The notes under the pieces: generated by a model
The model's input: the letters and a program-made list of their open reading frames with translations, nothing else
Databases searched by the model: none
Told to the model about the DNA's origin: nothing
Part shown: piece by piece, positions 8,125-18,695 of the stretch
How positions within the stretch are numbered: position 1 is the stretch's first letter
Layout of the letters: every line of letters begins with the position of its first letter
NCBI GenBank assembly: GCA_015680685.1
Contig: MNCI01023306.1
Location: forward strand, 16,259 to 80,258
Direction: 5' to 3'
From: Gnetum montanum
Taxonomy: Eukaryota > Streptophyta > Gnetopsida > Gnetales > Gnetaceae
DNA: 64,000 bases
Made by a program: the position numbers and the translations under genes

Positions 8125-10122
8125 TCAAATGTGACCGGTTCCCAGTAATTGCTTCAGAAGTTCTGAAGGCTTCACAGGTAGAGTTGCGTAATTTGAGCGG
8201 TCCTTACGCTCAAATTTTGGCCTTGGTTGTGGGGGTGCTTCGGGGGCAGAAGGGGCTTCTTGATTGGCGCCATTTGAGCTAGTTGTCGGCTTGGCAGGCT
8301 CCGCAGTCGTTTTCTTCTTGTTGTTTTTTTTCTTGGCCCCCTCAGCAACCGCCGCTACTATCATTGTCACGGCTTTGCCTTTATCCTTACCCTTGCTATG
8401 GGTTTTTTTGTAGACTACATACGCCGGATCTTTATTAGCCTTCGCCGCGTCTTGGATGTTCTTAGTCTGAGCAAAGGCTTGGCTGAGGGAACGAGGAGCG
8501 AGGTAATACAGCTTAGACTTGATGAAGTCATTGACCATTCCCTTGAAGATTGCCAGTAGATGGGCTTCCACGATGGGTTCGCGGATTTCATTCAAGGTAG
8601 CGCTCCAGCGCTATATGAACTTTTCGACCGACTTAAGCGGGTCTTGCTTAACTCCCATGAGCTGGTCCAGCATGACTTCCGGCTTCAGGTTGTATTTGAA
8701 ACGAGTCACAAACTGGGTTAGTAGCTCTTCTAAAGTTGAAATGGAAGCACGTGGAAGTGCTCGATACCAGTCCAGAGCTTTGCCCATTAAGGACATAGCA
8801 AAGACACGGATTATAGTATGCAGCCATTGTTGCAGCAATAAGGACTCTGACCTGAAGGTGACGAGGTGGGCATTGGGATCACCTTCTCCATTGTATTTTG
8901 TGAAATGGGGAAGGGGCATCCTAGGTGGCAACGACAGGAATGGGACTGCTGGACTAATAGGATCGTCATGGTAGAAATTCATGACTTGCACCGTGTCGGA
9001 ACCAACGACCTTAAGACGTTTGACCTCCTCTATAAGGGTTTGAATGAGCTAGAAGGCTTGATCTAGACCCATAGATGACGAGGTCATCTATGGAATGACA
9101 GGAGGAACCACACCGGGTGGCGGAACGGAGGCAACGGCTTGGCCGATGGTAGGTGCTATCGGGATAGTCCCTGTAGGCAGTGTTGCTTGTGGCATTCACC
9201 ATCCAGTAGTTGGTGCAGATGGGGCAACCACCATTGGCTGCGCCATTGGGTATGCTATTTGTGTAACCAGGGGCATGGGCCGCGATCCTGTAACTGGGTT
9301 TAGCGCTTGTGGGACTTGGCTTTGATGATGGGGATGATAGTGCATTTGCGCAGAATGGGCAATAAGAGACATGTTGGGAGCCCACCATGCTGTGGTGGTA
9401 GGCCCTGTCGTGTGAATTGGGAGTAAGGTTGATGTTGTAGGTAGTTGCGACGTAGGTATCGCGTGCACATGCAGTGACACAGGCGCAGGTGTACGATGAG
9501 GTGGATTAGGTAATTGCACCTACTGGAGAATGATTTGTGATGGACCTTTGCCCGGAAGTATAGTCGGAGATAGAAAATGTAAGCACGGCGAATGCGAGAC
9601 TCGATTGGTATTGGATAATGTCAGAGGCGTGGTGACCATGAACAACGGATTTACCCAGGACGTCGTGGAGATGGCGAAATCAGCATGACTGCCTCCTTCA
9701 GAGTGAGATTCTAGATCATCTTGCCCATCATGGAGCGTTTCATCACGGAACAACACCTCTAGTTGTTCTGGCGATGTCTTTGCCATCAACATTTGATCTA
9801 GGATCCACTTTTGTTGATCTGTCAGGGGCACAGTAGCGTTAGGTGAAGGAATAAATTCCTTCCCATTGCAGTACATGAACTTGTACTCTTGCTTTTCCTC
9901 GAATTCTTATGGATACATGGGCAGGTTTGCCGCCTACTTAGCAGAGAGGAAATTGTAGTGTTCCCTGCGTTGAGCGTGTCCCTAAGGATCTTTGTTTTGA
10001 AGCCTGAGGGAGCAGCGTGGTCGCATCGAACTAGTTGGCGGCTCGACCACAGGAAGTGTAACTTGCATGGTCCATGGGTTTTCTAGGTTGACAGTGTCAA
10101 CAGCTGTGGTTGATGTAATCAT
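8125..10122 (-). pseudogene. gag: gag polyprotein
   Basis: Start chosen at ATG 10,122 (MITSTTAVDTVNLENPW), the most upstream ATG in the frame. The frame stays the same to 8,125 apart from scattered stops. The N-terminal third is acidic and helical; a Pro/His/Thr-rich linker (9,519-9,200) precedes the capsid-like core. The core shows SLPPRMPLPHFTKYNGEGDP near 8,930, then a retrotransposon-gag helical block (LMGKALDWYRALP, LLTQFVTRF). A basic C-terminal tail (SKGKDKGKAV, KKKNNKKKTT) follows. I see no CCHC zinc knuckle; the basic tail may serve RNA binding. Gag forms the particle that packages element RNA. Confidence 0.82.
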
Positions 10123-10463
10123 TTTCTATGCTATTCGGAAATAATGACGATAAGGGTAAAGATCGGAAGGACAAAGGCAAACTAAGATAATAATCAGGGC
10201 TTTCTATCTTGTAGGATTCCAAAGGAATCGTCGAAGCGACCGATCTGCACCACACAATTTTGTAAACAACCTTAGAGGTATTACGTTTAGGTTGATTGAC
10301 AATGGGTATAGACAGCTTATAAGACTACCTGTAAAATGCGGATTGGCTATGAAGGCCCTTCTTCTAGCGGCAGAAAACTGTAACGATGGAAAACGTCGAT
10401 CGCTAGAAATACCGAACAAAAGTCTGTGTACACAGTTCTAACCCCGGATTCGTGCGAGGGCCA
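10123..10463 (-). other. 5' leader and primer-binding-site position
   Basis: Untranslated leader between LTR and gag. The minus strand directly after the LTR end (10,463 downward) reads TGGCCCTCGCACGAATCCGG. It begins TGG as a primer-binding site should, but does not match the usual plant Met-i, Lys, Arg or Asp types that I know. Either an unusual tRNA primes this element or the site has mutated. Confidence 0.5.
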
Positions 10464-11011
10464 TGTTGGAGAAAGAAACGAATCCGAGGTGCCCTGAACG
10501 ATCTTGTTGATTAGACAGGGACTTACTTAATCAGTAAAAATTTTGTAATAATTTATTGGCAAAATGATGACACTTTATGAGGAAATGTAATATTATTAAT
10601 CCAAAAAAAAAACAATTGAAAATGATGCAAATGATTTAGAGTGATTACCAAATCTGTATAAATAGGATGCAAGGAATTGGATTTGTAGAGAGTACAACCA
10701 CAAGATCTGGGATTTGATTTATGAACACAATATGTTGGATATAATGATTACAGGCGGGCTTCGGTTTGGACGAAGCACATGCCAGTAGCAAGAAATTTAT
10801 CTAAAGATGGAACAAGCGAGGGTCAATCTACCTTGTTCTAGCCAATCTGGGCGCAAGGAAGTCTAACCCAGGGCAGAATATCTATCAGCCGACTGTTTCT
10901 GATCAAGGGTTCTTGCCTCCGATGTTCTCACGATCGCTGATCCTCTTTTTGCTCTCTTGCCAGCCTTGAAGGAGAAATTTTTGTCAACCCTTTGATCTTT
11001 GTCAACTAGAG

Positions 11012-11019
11012 TATTTATA
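11012..11019 (-). promoter_or_regulatory. LTR TATA box
   Basis: Minus-strand CTTATAAATACTC, a good plant TATA context, in the middle of the LTR and in the direction of gag. Transcription would start about 25-35 bases further, near 10,985. Confidence 0.65.
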
Positions 11020-11179
11020 AGGTTAGGGTCAGGAGGAAAACGCAGTTTAGATGACGCATGTCCTGAACTTATAAGATGTCGTTGACCTGATGTGTTTTCG
11101 TTGAAGCTTGCGATGCTATGCTGCGTAATGCGTTGTAAACCACTCTTGTTTGGGCTCTGGCAACAAACTTTCCTTTGAT

Positions 11180-11630
11180 TACACTGCAATACGCTAGAGA
11201 GCGTATTGTGGCATATGAACTACTAATGTCTGAATTGTGTCGTCGTTACTTGCATTACGCTACGTTACACTACATTACGCTGCGTTACACTACATTACGC
11301 ATCATAGCGTGATTCAACGTAAAATAACAAAACTGCAAAAGTTGAAGTATTGTCGCCGCGCTTCCTCTGTTTCTGATCAATCCCTTTCGGGGTTTTATTA
11401 CGCCGCACTACGTGACGCAGCGTAACGGGCCCCTTAACCAGGAAAGAAAACCCCTTGAAATGCGTAGCATGCTGCATATCATTGCTTAAGCCTTGAGATT
11501 TTTGCTGGGTTGTCAGAGTCTTGAATGTTTGCCATCTTTGATGCTACGGTGGACTGTCTTTGATATTACGTTGCGTAACGTGGCGTTACGCTATGTTGCG
11601 TAATGTAGCGTAGTATGCTAAATGTTGAGA
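11180..11630. repeat. TTACGC/GCGTAA array in the LTR U3
   Basis: The 20-bp unit CATTACGCTACGTTACACTA (11,253-11,272) is repeated at 11,273-11,292 with one change, and a third partial unit starts at 11,293. A second cluster at 11,566-11,615 contains the short palindrome TTACGTTGCGTAA and further GCGTTACGC, TGCGTAATG and GTAGCGTA words. The array lies upstream of the TATA box in U3, where enhancer repeats are expected. Confidence 0.75.
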
Positions 11631-11815
11631 TTTTTGAAACATAGAAAACTCGCAAAGTGGAAGGCTCGCCGCCGTGCACCCATCGTTTCATTTTGTCTTC
11701 TGAATTTCATTTGTACTGTGCTGCATCTTGTCGCGACTCCTTGCCTGAGTCACTAGATTTTTCCGAACCGTTGAGGCCTCGAAATTTTTATGATGTTTCA
11801 CTAATCTCACCAACA

Positions 11816-12050
11816 AATGCCATTTTTCAAAATCCACAATATCACCCACTAGAATACCATGAACTGATGTCACCAAGGACTAATCTAAACTCGCACATGC
11901 ACTTGCAAATAGCTAATCTTTCAAATTCCAACCCAAATCCTTTGCCACTAGTGCCACCATCCACAATGCAAGGTGAACTACCATCACAACCATAGCAGAA
12001 AAAGGCTATAAGGGCAGTAAATGTATGAATGGAAGATCTTAGTAGCAATG
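11816..12050 (+). pseudogene. gag: gag C-terminal fragment of element A
   Basis: Translates to a Pro/Asn/Ser-rich segment with the phrase STMQGELPSQP, also found in element B (26,760-26,730, minus). It is cut on the left by the Tat LTR. Most of gag is therefore missing from the window. Confidence 0.6.
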
Positions 12051-12289
12051 TTAAGGGCTAAATAAAGAAATGTCCTTTCTTTAGGACGAGTCTAGAAAAA
12101 GTTGGCAGAATAAGAACTTCATCAAGAATATCTTCTCCTAAAACAAATCTTTTCACTCTTGACAAGCTTCCATCATCATCAAGTCTGAAAATATGGACTT
12201 TCATGCTCACTGCAATTATTACCAAGTGGATTAGGGTAGGCCCACTCTTGTAGAAGTGAATTGACCCAGGAGTTCCTTTGATCTATCTA

Positions 12290-13129
12290 CAGGTAGCTAG
12301 GAATCTAGAATGGAAAGCTTTATTAGACTTAGGTTCCAGAGTTAATTTAATCTTTTACAACACATATCAAACATGGAGCCTACCATCATTCAATGAATGC
12401 AACATCAAGTTTGAGCTTGCAGATAAGTTTATTGCCATACCTTTAGCATAGATTGATAATGTAGTGACCACTATCAATGGGTGGTCCTACCTAGCAGACT
12501 TCTTGGTGATTGATGTAAAGGATATTGATAAGGACTGCCCAATTATCATGGGGAGGGAATGGCTTAGCACCATTGATGCTAAGATAAACATGAGAGATTT
12601 ATCTATGGAGATCTCAAAAGAGGACAAACATGAAGCCATCCATACACAAAGAATTCCATGCATAATTGCTAAAGGAGAAGGGTGCAACAATGGATAGAAT
12701 ATTTAAAATACTAGCTTAGACACCATACCAGTCCACAGTAATAATGAAGAAAAAATGTGTGTAGAAAGAAGAGTAGAAGTCACAAAACCAAAAGACATCC
12801 CACAGCCATTAACTGAGAACCTTAATTTGTTAAACATATGCATGGATACACATGAACCACTTACTAATTCCTATCCAAAGAAAATGACTTGAACTAAGGA
12901 CTTGAAAATGAAAATATTAACTTATGAACACATACCAATGGGAAAGAAAAACAAGAATTTAGATGATCAAAATTCAACTATCATCAAGATCACATGGGAT
13001 GATCATAACAAAGTTAAATCACTAAAGATGGTAAGAGAACCACCCAAAGTGTATGATTCAAGAAATTTGGGGAGCATTTTCCGAACACTTGCCCAAGAGT
13101 TTAGTCATGGGGGAGACTTCCTATCATGA
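12290..13129 (+). pseudogene. pro: aspartic protease and tail of element A
   Basis: A pepsin-like retrotransposon protease. The active site reads ALLDLGSRVNLIFYNTYQTW near 12,325 (D-x-G-S). It is followed by TTINGWSYLADFLVID and CPIIMGREWLSTIDAKI (12,464-12,600), corresponding to the flap and ILGRxWL block of the family. An in-frame TAG near 12,449 splits it. A tail of about 140 codons, ending with AQEFSHGGDFLS then TGA at 13,127, closes the first coding unit. The same ending motif closes gag in element C. No RT follows. Confidence 0.78.
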
Positions 13130-14330
13130 CCTAGGAATTAATAAGTGCTTTTTCATTTTCTTTCTTTTTCATTTTTTCACATTCTTTTACATTTTTCTTA
13201 TTCTTTTATACTTTCTCATTTCTTCAATTTTTCACATTCTTTAACATTTTTCATTNACAAACTAAGAATAAACTTGTGATCATTATGCCTAGATAGAAAA
13301 GTGAAGAACCAAAGGGGAATGAAAAGGGTATGACATCAAGGGGACTTGTGGATTCTTTTGAATTATTATTGTAAGTTCTATCATGTTACTAAGGGTATAT
13401 TATATCCTTGTAGATTTAATGAAAAATGGAAGTAAGAGTAAAATAAGAGCTACCTTAAAAGGGTTGACACAAATAACAAATAAAGGGCACAAAATAAGTT
13501 TCTGGGGGTCCCATTGGAAAGATATGTTACCCATGCTTGAAGGTAGGTGGCTTCTCAGAAATGTCAAAATAAAAATAAAGTGCCATGAATAAACTCCTTC
13601 CTTGGACAATATGCTAAGTGAAAATACTCATTGTAACATTGATAGTTTGACAATTGTAATTCCATAAGATGACATGATGTGATGTCACTAGAATGTGGTT
13701 TGGGCTTGGGTTGAATCTTGTATAGAAAGGCTAATGATTACCTTAACCTATAATAAAACACAAGAATTCATTATGGCTATGGTAAGACACCTCACATTCT
13801 GATTTCTGCAATCCCTTCTAAACTCATTTCATTTCACTACTTGAATAATCATAACTTATGATTTTTTAATGTAACATAGAGTTAATTTTTTCAATTTGGT
13901 GGTACTAACATGTGTGTTCCTTGCGAAACAAGTATGCATTAGATTCAACTCCTTAAGTGCTTAAGGACACTTTTAGGGGTGGTTATACAAGGGCATTAAG
14001 GGCTAGAACCTACTTTGGGGAGGATCCACTTGTATAACTATTGTATCTTATACCTGCCAAGTGATTCCACATGATCTTGAGCCTTCCACTTCCCCATGTC
14101 AGTTACACTATTTATTCTAATAATACAACAATGTTGTCTTTCTCATTCATTCCATCAATACATCATATACTTTTAGAGCCCAATATTCCTTAATCATAGA
14201 CTTTCAATGCTTATTTTTTCAAACTGAAGCATCATCTCCATATCAAGACCCTTTCAACATGATGCATATCTTCCAACTATCCTATAGGACTTAATTTTTT
14301 CCAAGAAACACATTTAGAAATTTTGATTTT
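13130..14330 (+). other. non-coding middle region of element A
   Basis: Starts with a T-rich tract (13,140-13,255) directly after the protease stop, conserved in B and C. It is followed by a conserved TGACATCAAGGGGACTTGT (13,331-13,349) that looks like an internal polypurine tract. About 650 bases further is another conserved stretch, GGGGAGGATCCACTTGTATAAC, near 14,016. No coding seen. One unresolved base at 13,256. Confidence 0.55.
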
Positions 14331-14337
14331 TCTATGG

Positions 14338-14430
14338 TGACATCGTATCTACAATATCACAGGTACCTATGATATCACATCTACGATGTTGCATTTACAA
14401 TATTGCATCCATAAATACTATATATAGCAT
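14338..14430 (+). promoter_or_regulatory. U3-like module with TATA box before the second ORF
   Basis: A run of GAT/ATC inverted words (CATCGTATCTACAATATCAC, CTATGATATCACATCTACGA) leads into TATATATA at 14,419-14,426 and a G-rich GCATGGGGGAG. It resembles the U3 just upstream of the TATA box in the element's own LTR (17,895-17,968). The second ORF starts about 510 bases downstream. Equivalent modules are at 24,244-24,335 (B) and 62,921-62,990 (D), both on the minus strand. Confidence 0.5.
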
Positions 14431-14934
14431 GGGGGAGTTAGAAATTTTTTTTATTTCTAAATTCCATAAGAAGGGAGTTGCTGCCAATTTTTCTTTGTAG
14501 CTAAGAGCTCTAACACTTCAACTTATAATGCCCATAACTTGCTCATTCTTGCCTCAATTTACGTGGACTTCGAATCTATGTGATCTTGGAGTGATCACCT
14601 TAGTTGTGGGGGATGGGGGAGAGGTGCTAGTAAGGGAAAGTTGAGTCAATTTTTTTGAAATTGCTACCAAATAGAATATATTATAGGGGTAAGTCTAATG
14701 AAACATATTAAGAATTTTTAAAGTAAACCACTCATGTTAAGGCCAAAACCACTTTAAGAATTCTAATTGATCATACTAATTAAAAGTACTAATGGGGCTG
14801 TTATTAAAAAATTTTCTTACTTTACAATCATAATGAATTAAGAACTTGATATAACTAAGGGTATGAGTAAGGTATCAAATTGTTGCTCATTTATGAGAAT
14901 AATCTAGTAATTCCAAACCCTTAATTGATTATAG

Positions 14935-17660
14935 ATGACCCCAAAAAGAGGAGCATAAGGAGAACTCCCATGACTAGTAAATAAAAGACCATGAGGCTAT
15001 GGAAGAGGACAAGCAAGCAAGTAAAATCCACAAGTAGAACAAGAAGAGCAGGAAGCACAATCCTTCAACATTCATCAATAAACTCCTACCACAAAGTAAT
15101 TTGCTCAAGTAGAAGTAGATGTTCCACCACTGTTTGTCCAAGGACAACAACTTACACTATCACTTGAATGCCTTCAGGCTATTCAAGAAAAGTCCATCAT
15201 GTCGACAGTAATCGTGGAACAAAACTTTGGTCTATTTTTGAAATTTTCTCCAAAAGCTTTTTAAGGCCCAATTTTAGTCATCTCCTTTGTGGCCTACTTT
15301 GACAAACAATGGAGAATGGTATTTAGGAGAAACACTCTAGTTTTAGAAAAATCAAGAAGTTGATACAATAGTCAAAATTGAAGGAATAACAATATCTAAC
15401 TTAAGGCAATTGTAGAGGTATTGAATGTACCTAATCAAGGAGCAAAAGTGGCACAAATATCAACCAGATCTGACATAGATGAGAGGAAGCTATGGTAACA
15501 ACAAGTGTATGGCAAGGAAGATAAAGAATATAATGAATTGACTACAAAAGGAAAATCTATTTTAAAATTGGTACTTAACACCTATTTTCTACTAGGAGAT
15601 TAAATCAAATCTCTACATATGTGGCTAGAGGGAGTGTAATATTAATGGAAAAATTCAATGCAAACATCACTCATGTCTACTTCATAGAAATCCAAAGGCA
15701 ATTCAAAAAAAAGAAGGCAGGGAAGTTAACACTTCCATTTCCTTGCCTTATCTGGAAGTTATGTAAATGAGTTGGTATTCAAGGGTATACAAATGATGCA
15801 TTGAGGAAGGCATAGAATGTTTCTTATTCTGAAATGCTTAAGCTAGTGCCTCCCAAAAAGGATGAATTAGAAGAACAACTAGGCACTGAGGAGACTATCC
15901 AACCCATAGGACAACAACAGAAGCAATCACAATCTCCACCACCACCGTTGCAAGATTACAAATATTCAATGAGTCATCTATAGAAAATTGTAGAAATTAT
16001 TAGTTGGGGAAGTAGAGAAGAGGCCAATTCATTCAAAGTCATTGATGATGTGGTTAGACCAACCATTTCAACCAAACCTACTAGTGGAAAAATATCATTG
16101 TAGCTAGGAGAAAATACCTAGTGCTCACAATAGATTTCCAAGAACATCATATTATTTCAAGTGGTGCTTGAATTAGAAGAAGGAGCCACAGTTGTGGTCA
16201 TGTAGCACCATGATGCAGCGGTAGTTGTAGAAGTGATCATAGATCACATAAAGAATCTTTTAATGTATCTGTTGTACCACCATCTAATATTTCTAGAGTT
16301 AGAGATGCTCAAATGCTAGTTGCTACCTCTATGACTCTTGCAGAACATGAAAATGTGTTAGATAGATTGTTGCAAGTAGGACAAGTTATGAAAAGTTTAT
16401 TTGATATTGCTAGTGATATCATTGAAACATAGTTTAAATTAATTCCCACCAAAGGAAAATTAATCATGGCCGAAACTAGGGTAGAATATGCTAAGAATGA
16501 GCTTTATAGATTGTAAGAAGAGCTTATAGCCCTGAGAGTAGAAAGGAAAGATCTGACTCAGTTCATAGCACTAGATTAGATAGCACAATTTAGAACTGAG
16601 AAAATCAATTTGCTTCTTAAGAGCAACAAAATATAGCAGAGGACAAAGAAAAGGTAGTATGAAAAGCTTTAGTAGTCAAAGCCCAATTATATGCTCATGT
16701 TAAAGCACTTGTTGCCTTACAAGAAGAAAATAAACAACTCATTGAAGAAAACATGATGTTGACCATAGTAGAAAAGCAGAAAAACACTTTAGAAGAAAGC
16801 ATCCATTAGTTGAGAGAGTATCTGATGAGAGTCAACCAAGATATGAGCCACCCCGCAAGAGAAAACAAAATCCTCTCTATGGAGGAGGTATGCATCATTA
16901 GATAGAAATGAACTATCAAAATCAATGCCTGGAAAAATGAGGCTAAGAAACATGAAAGGCTCAAAAAACACTTTTGAGACCAAGTGGACATGTACAAGCA
17001 AATAAATGAAAAAGAGATATAGATGGAAAAGGCCAAAATTAGTTCTATTATAGCATAAAATCCTAATTGGCAATCCATCTTGGACAACATAGCCCAAACC
17101 TATCAAGTTGAAGTGAAGAATAAAGACCTATAGATAGAAGACTTAAAAGAATACATGGCATTAGCAAACCTCCATTATGCTAATCTAGCCATGTTAATAG
17201 CAGGTAGGCCTAGAAATGAACTAGAACAACAAGTAGATGTCACTTATGCTTTATATGAAAGGGAGTTCATAGATAGAAAATATGCTCTACAAAAAATTCA
17301 TGTAGCAAACTCAAAACTAGAAGCAATTAAGGCTAGCTACAAGGGGTAAAAGGATGTAGTAGTGAATGTGGCTAGAAGATTAATAGACTATCATGAACTT
17401 AGAGAAAAGGCCATAGCTTTTGAAGAAGAGAGATGAAATTTTGTGGGTGGTACGTTAAAGCCAATTAGATGTTTTTGCAACTACCATGTTCATGGAACGT
17501 GTTGAATCCATTAAACATTGGTTCATTAGCATGAACGATTAATGATCCAGGAACGAAAGAAGAGAAGTTGCAGGTGCTCCTAAACAAATACCAATTTAAG
17601 AAGCTTGATGACAAGTAAAAGAAACCTATGAAAGAGCCACCTCCGTTCGGAATAACATGA
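14935..17660 (+). pseudogene. second ORF of element A, coiled-coil protein of unknown function
   Basis: Starts MTPKRGA at 14,935; element C has the matching MSPKRGQ at 55,383, which supports this start. The frame is broken by many stops and indels. Recognisable pieces are a hydrophobic/aromatic part (FGLFLKFSPK, SFVAYFDKQW, about 15,225-15,315), a Gln/Pro-rich linker (QQQKQSQSPPPPLQ, near 15,930), and long Glu/Lys/Leu-rich stretches typical of coiled coil (about 16,450-17,440, e.g. YEREFIDRKYALQKIHVANS). A conserved CFCNYHVHGTC segment near 17,470 may bind metal. The end is PPPFGIT then TGA at 17,658. It could be an env-like, chromatin-targeting or particle protein; I do not recognise the family. 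Confidence 0.5.
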
Positions 17661-17855
17661 GGCTACACTCAACCTTGCTAGATTTTGCTTTTTGATTTTT
17701 GTCAAAATTATCATGTCATGTGTTCATTTTTGTAAACTCCACTATGACACTAGAGAGTCATGTATATAGAAGTTGGTGTCATGTAAATATACCTTCAAAT
17801 TTTGTAAGGAACTCCACCTCATTTTGTTTCAACTTGAGGACGAGTTTTCAGTTAG

Positions 17856-17866
17856 TGATGGGGGTA
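17856..17866 (+). other. polypurine tract of element A
   Basis: GTGATGGGGGTA directly before the LTR start. Elements C (GTTGTGGGGGTA) and D (GTTTTGGGGGTA on the minus strand) have the same tract, the site where plus-strand DNA synthesis is primed. Confidence 0.75.
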
Positions 17867-18695
17867 TGATAAATCCAAAAAAATTTGAGTCAACGATTTC
17901 GTATCTATGATGTTGTAGATACGTTATTGTATAAAAGATATCATGGGATGCATGCCATCTTATATAAGCAACACTTAGACACACAGATCCATAGTAGATT
18001 TGATAGCTTAGTAACAAAACTTTTTTAGTTTTTTTTTCTTAAATTTAGCACTTAGTAGTGTGTGCCCACAGTGTGATGTTTTGTAATTGAACAAAATCTT
18101 TATTTGAGGATGATGTTCCTGGATGCATTGCATGACCGATAATAAAGATCAAGATTACTCTACATCATTGTAGCAACTCTTAGTTTTATTTTTGTTTCTA
18201 ATTAGTTTACTATTTTCATAGTTAATATTTATCATTCCTTGCAATTTACTTTTAATGTCATTAAGCAAAATGAGTCCGATTGATCTTGAGCACATAAGTG
18301 TAGCTACTTGGCAACCTAGTAATACTATCACTTGGAACACCTAGTAGTGTAGTCCTTGGTAATCCTAGTAATAGTTGCATGAAGTCCAAGGTGTAACTGG
18401 AAGATTAGGACCAAATAGTTTAGATTTGTTTTGCTATTACTTAGATTTAGGAACTTTTACTTTTGCTTCATGATTAGTAGGAGCATAATGGTCAATTCAA
18501 CATCAATTATCATATACCTCATTGTGAGTTAAACCATATGCATTGATTTTACTAACTTAGGTGAGAAGACAATGATCATGAACTCTAACTAATTGCTGGA
18601 ATAATCACATTGCCGTATCTATGGATTTTGACTGGGATTACACATGAACACTTGTATTTCATATGGTTGGGTGTTGGATACTCCACTACTCATCA
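17867..18695 (+). repeat. 3' LTR of element A (829 bp)
   Basis: Begins TGATAA and ends TCATCA. U3 has an 8-bp inverted repeat CGTATCTA/TAGATACG (17,900-17,923) and a TATA box TATATAAG at 17,961-17,968. The sequence before the end (TTGGGTGTTGGATACTCCAC) matches the ends of the other family LTRs. Confidence 0.85.

Larger units (their letters stand above)
1..11815 (-). mobile_element. Tat/Ogre-like Ty3/gypsy retrotransposon, 5' portion
   Basis: Seen: reading leftwards, a 5' LTR (11,815-10,464), a primer-binding-site position, leader, gag, aspartic protease, a 5.8 kb non-coding stretch on this strand, then reverse transcriptase running off the window edge. RNase H, integrase and the 3' LTR are outside. 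Known: the gag motif MPLPHF...YNGEGDP and the RT motif GHMLLSFMDGFSGYNQIRI are typical of the Tat lineage of plant Ty3 elements, and Ogre members of that lineage have an intron between protease and RT. The element is younger and more GC-rich than its surroundings and interrupts the plus-strand element that resumes at 11,816; AATGC at 11,816-11,820 should be one half of its target duplication. Coding frames are continuous over long stretches but broken by scattered stops. Confidence 0.88.
10464..11815 (-). repeat. 5' LTR of the Tat/Ogre-like element (1,352 bp)
   Basis: Bounded by perfect 6-bp inverted ends TGTTGG (10,464) and CCAACA (ending 11,815). To the right the sequence switches abruptly from GC-richer DNA to the AT-rich gag of the element it interrupts. 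A TATA box (minus-strand TATAAATA) at 11,012-11,019 divides a U3 of about 0.8 kb, which includes the TTACGC array, from about 0.5 kb of R/U5. The partner LTR is outside the window, so the boundaries rest on terminal bases, the adjacent TGG and the composition switch. Confidence 0.8.
11816..18695 (+). mobile_element. element A: Athila-like Ty3 element without pol, 3' part
   Basis: Contains the end of gag, an aspartic protease, a non-coding middle with a promoter-like module, a second long ORF (14,935-17,660), a polypurine tract (GATGGGGGTA, ending 17,866) and a 3' LTR (17,867-18,695). The 5' LTR and most of gag lie beyond the Tat insertion, left of the window. AATAG follows the LTR; the same AATAG is at the unoccupied site in the second block copy (50,635-50,639), so the right boundary is firm. 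No RT, RNase H or integrase is seen. Confidence 0.82.

Noticed and set aside
10657-10664. TATAAATA on the plus strand inside the Tat LTR
   Set aside because: It lies on the strand opposite to gag and in the R/U5 part; the minus-strand TATA at 11,012-11,019 fits the element's direction.
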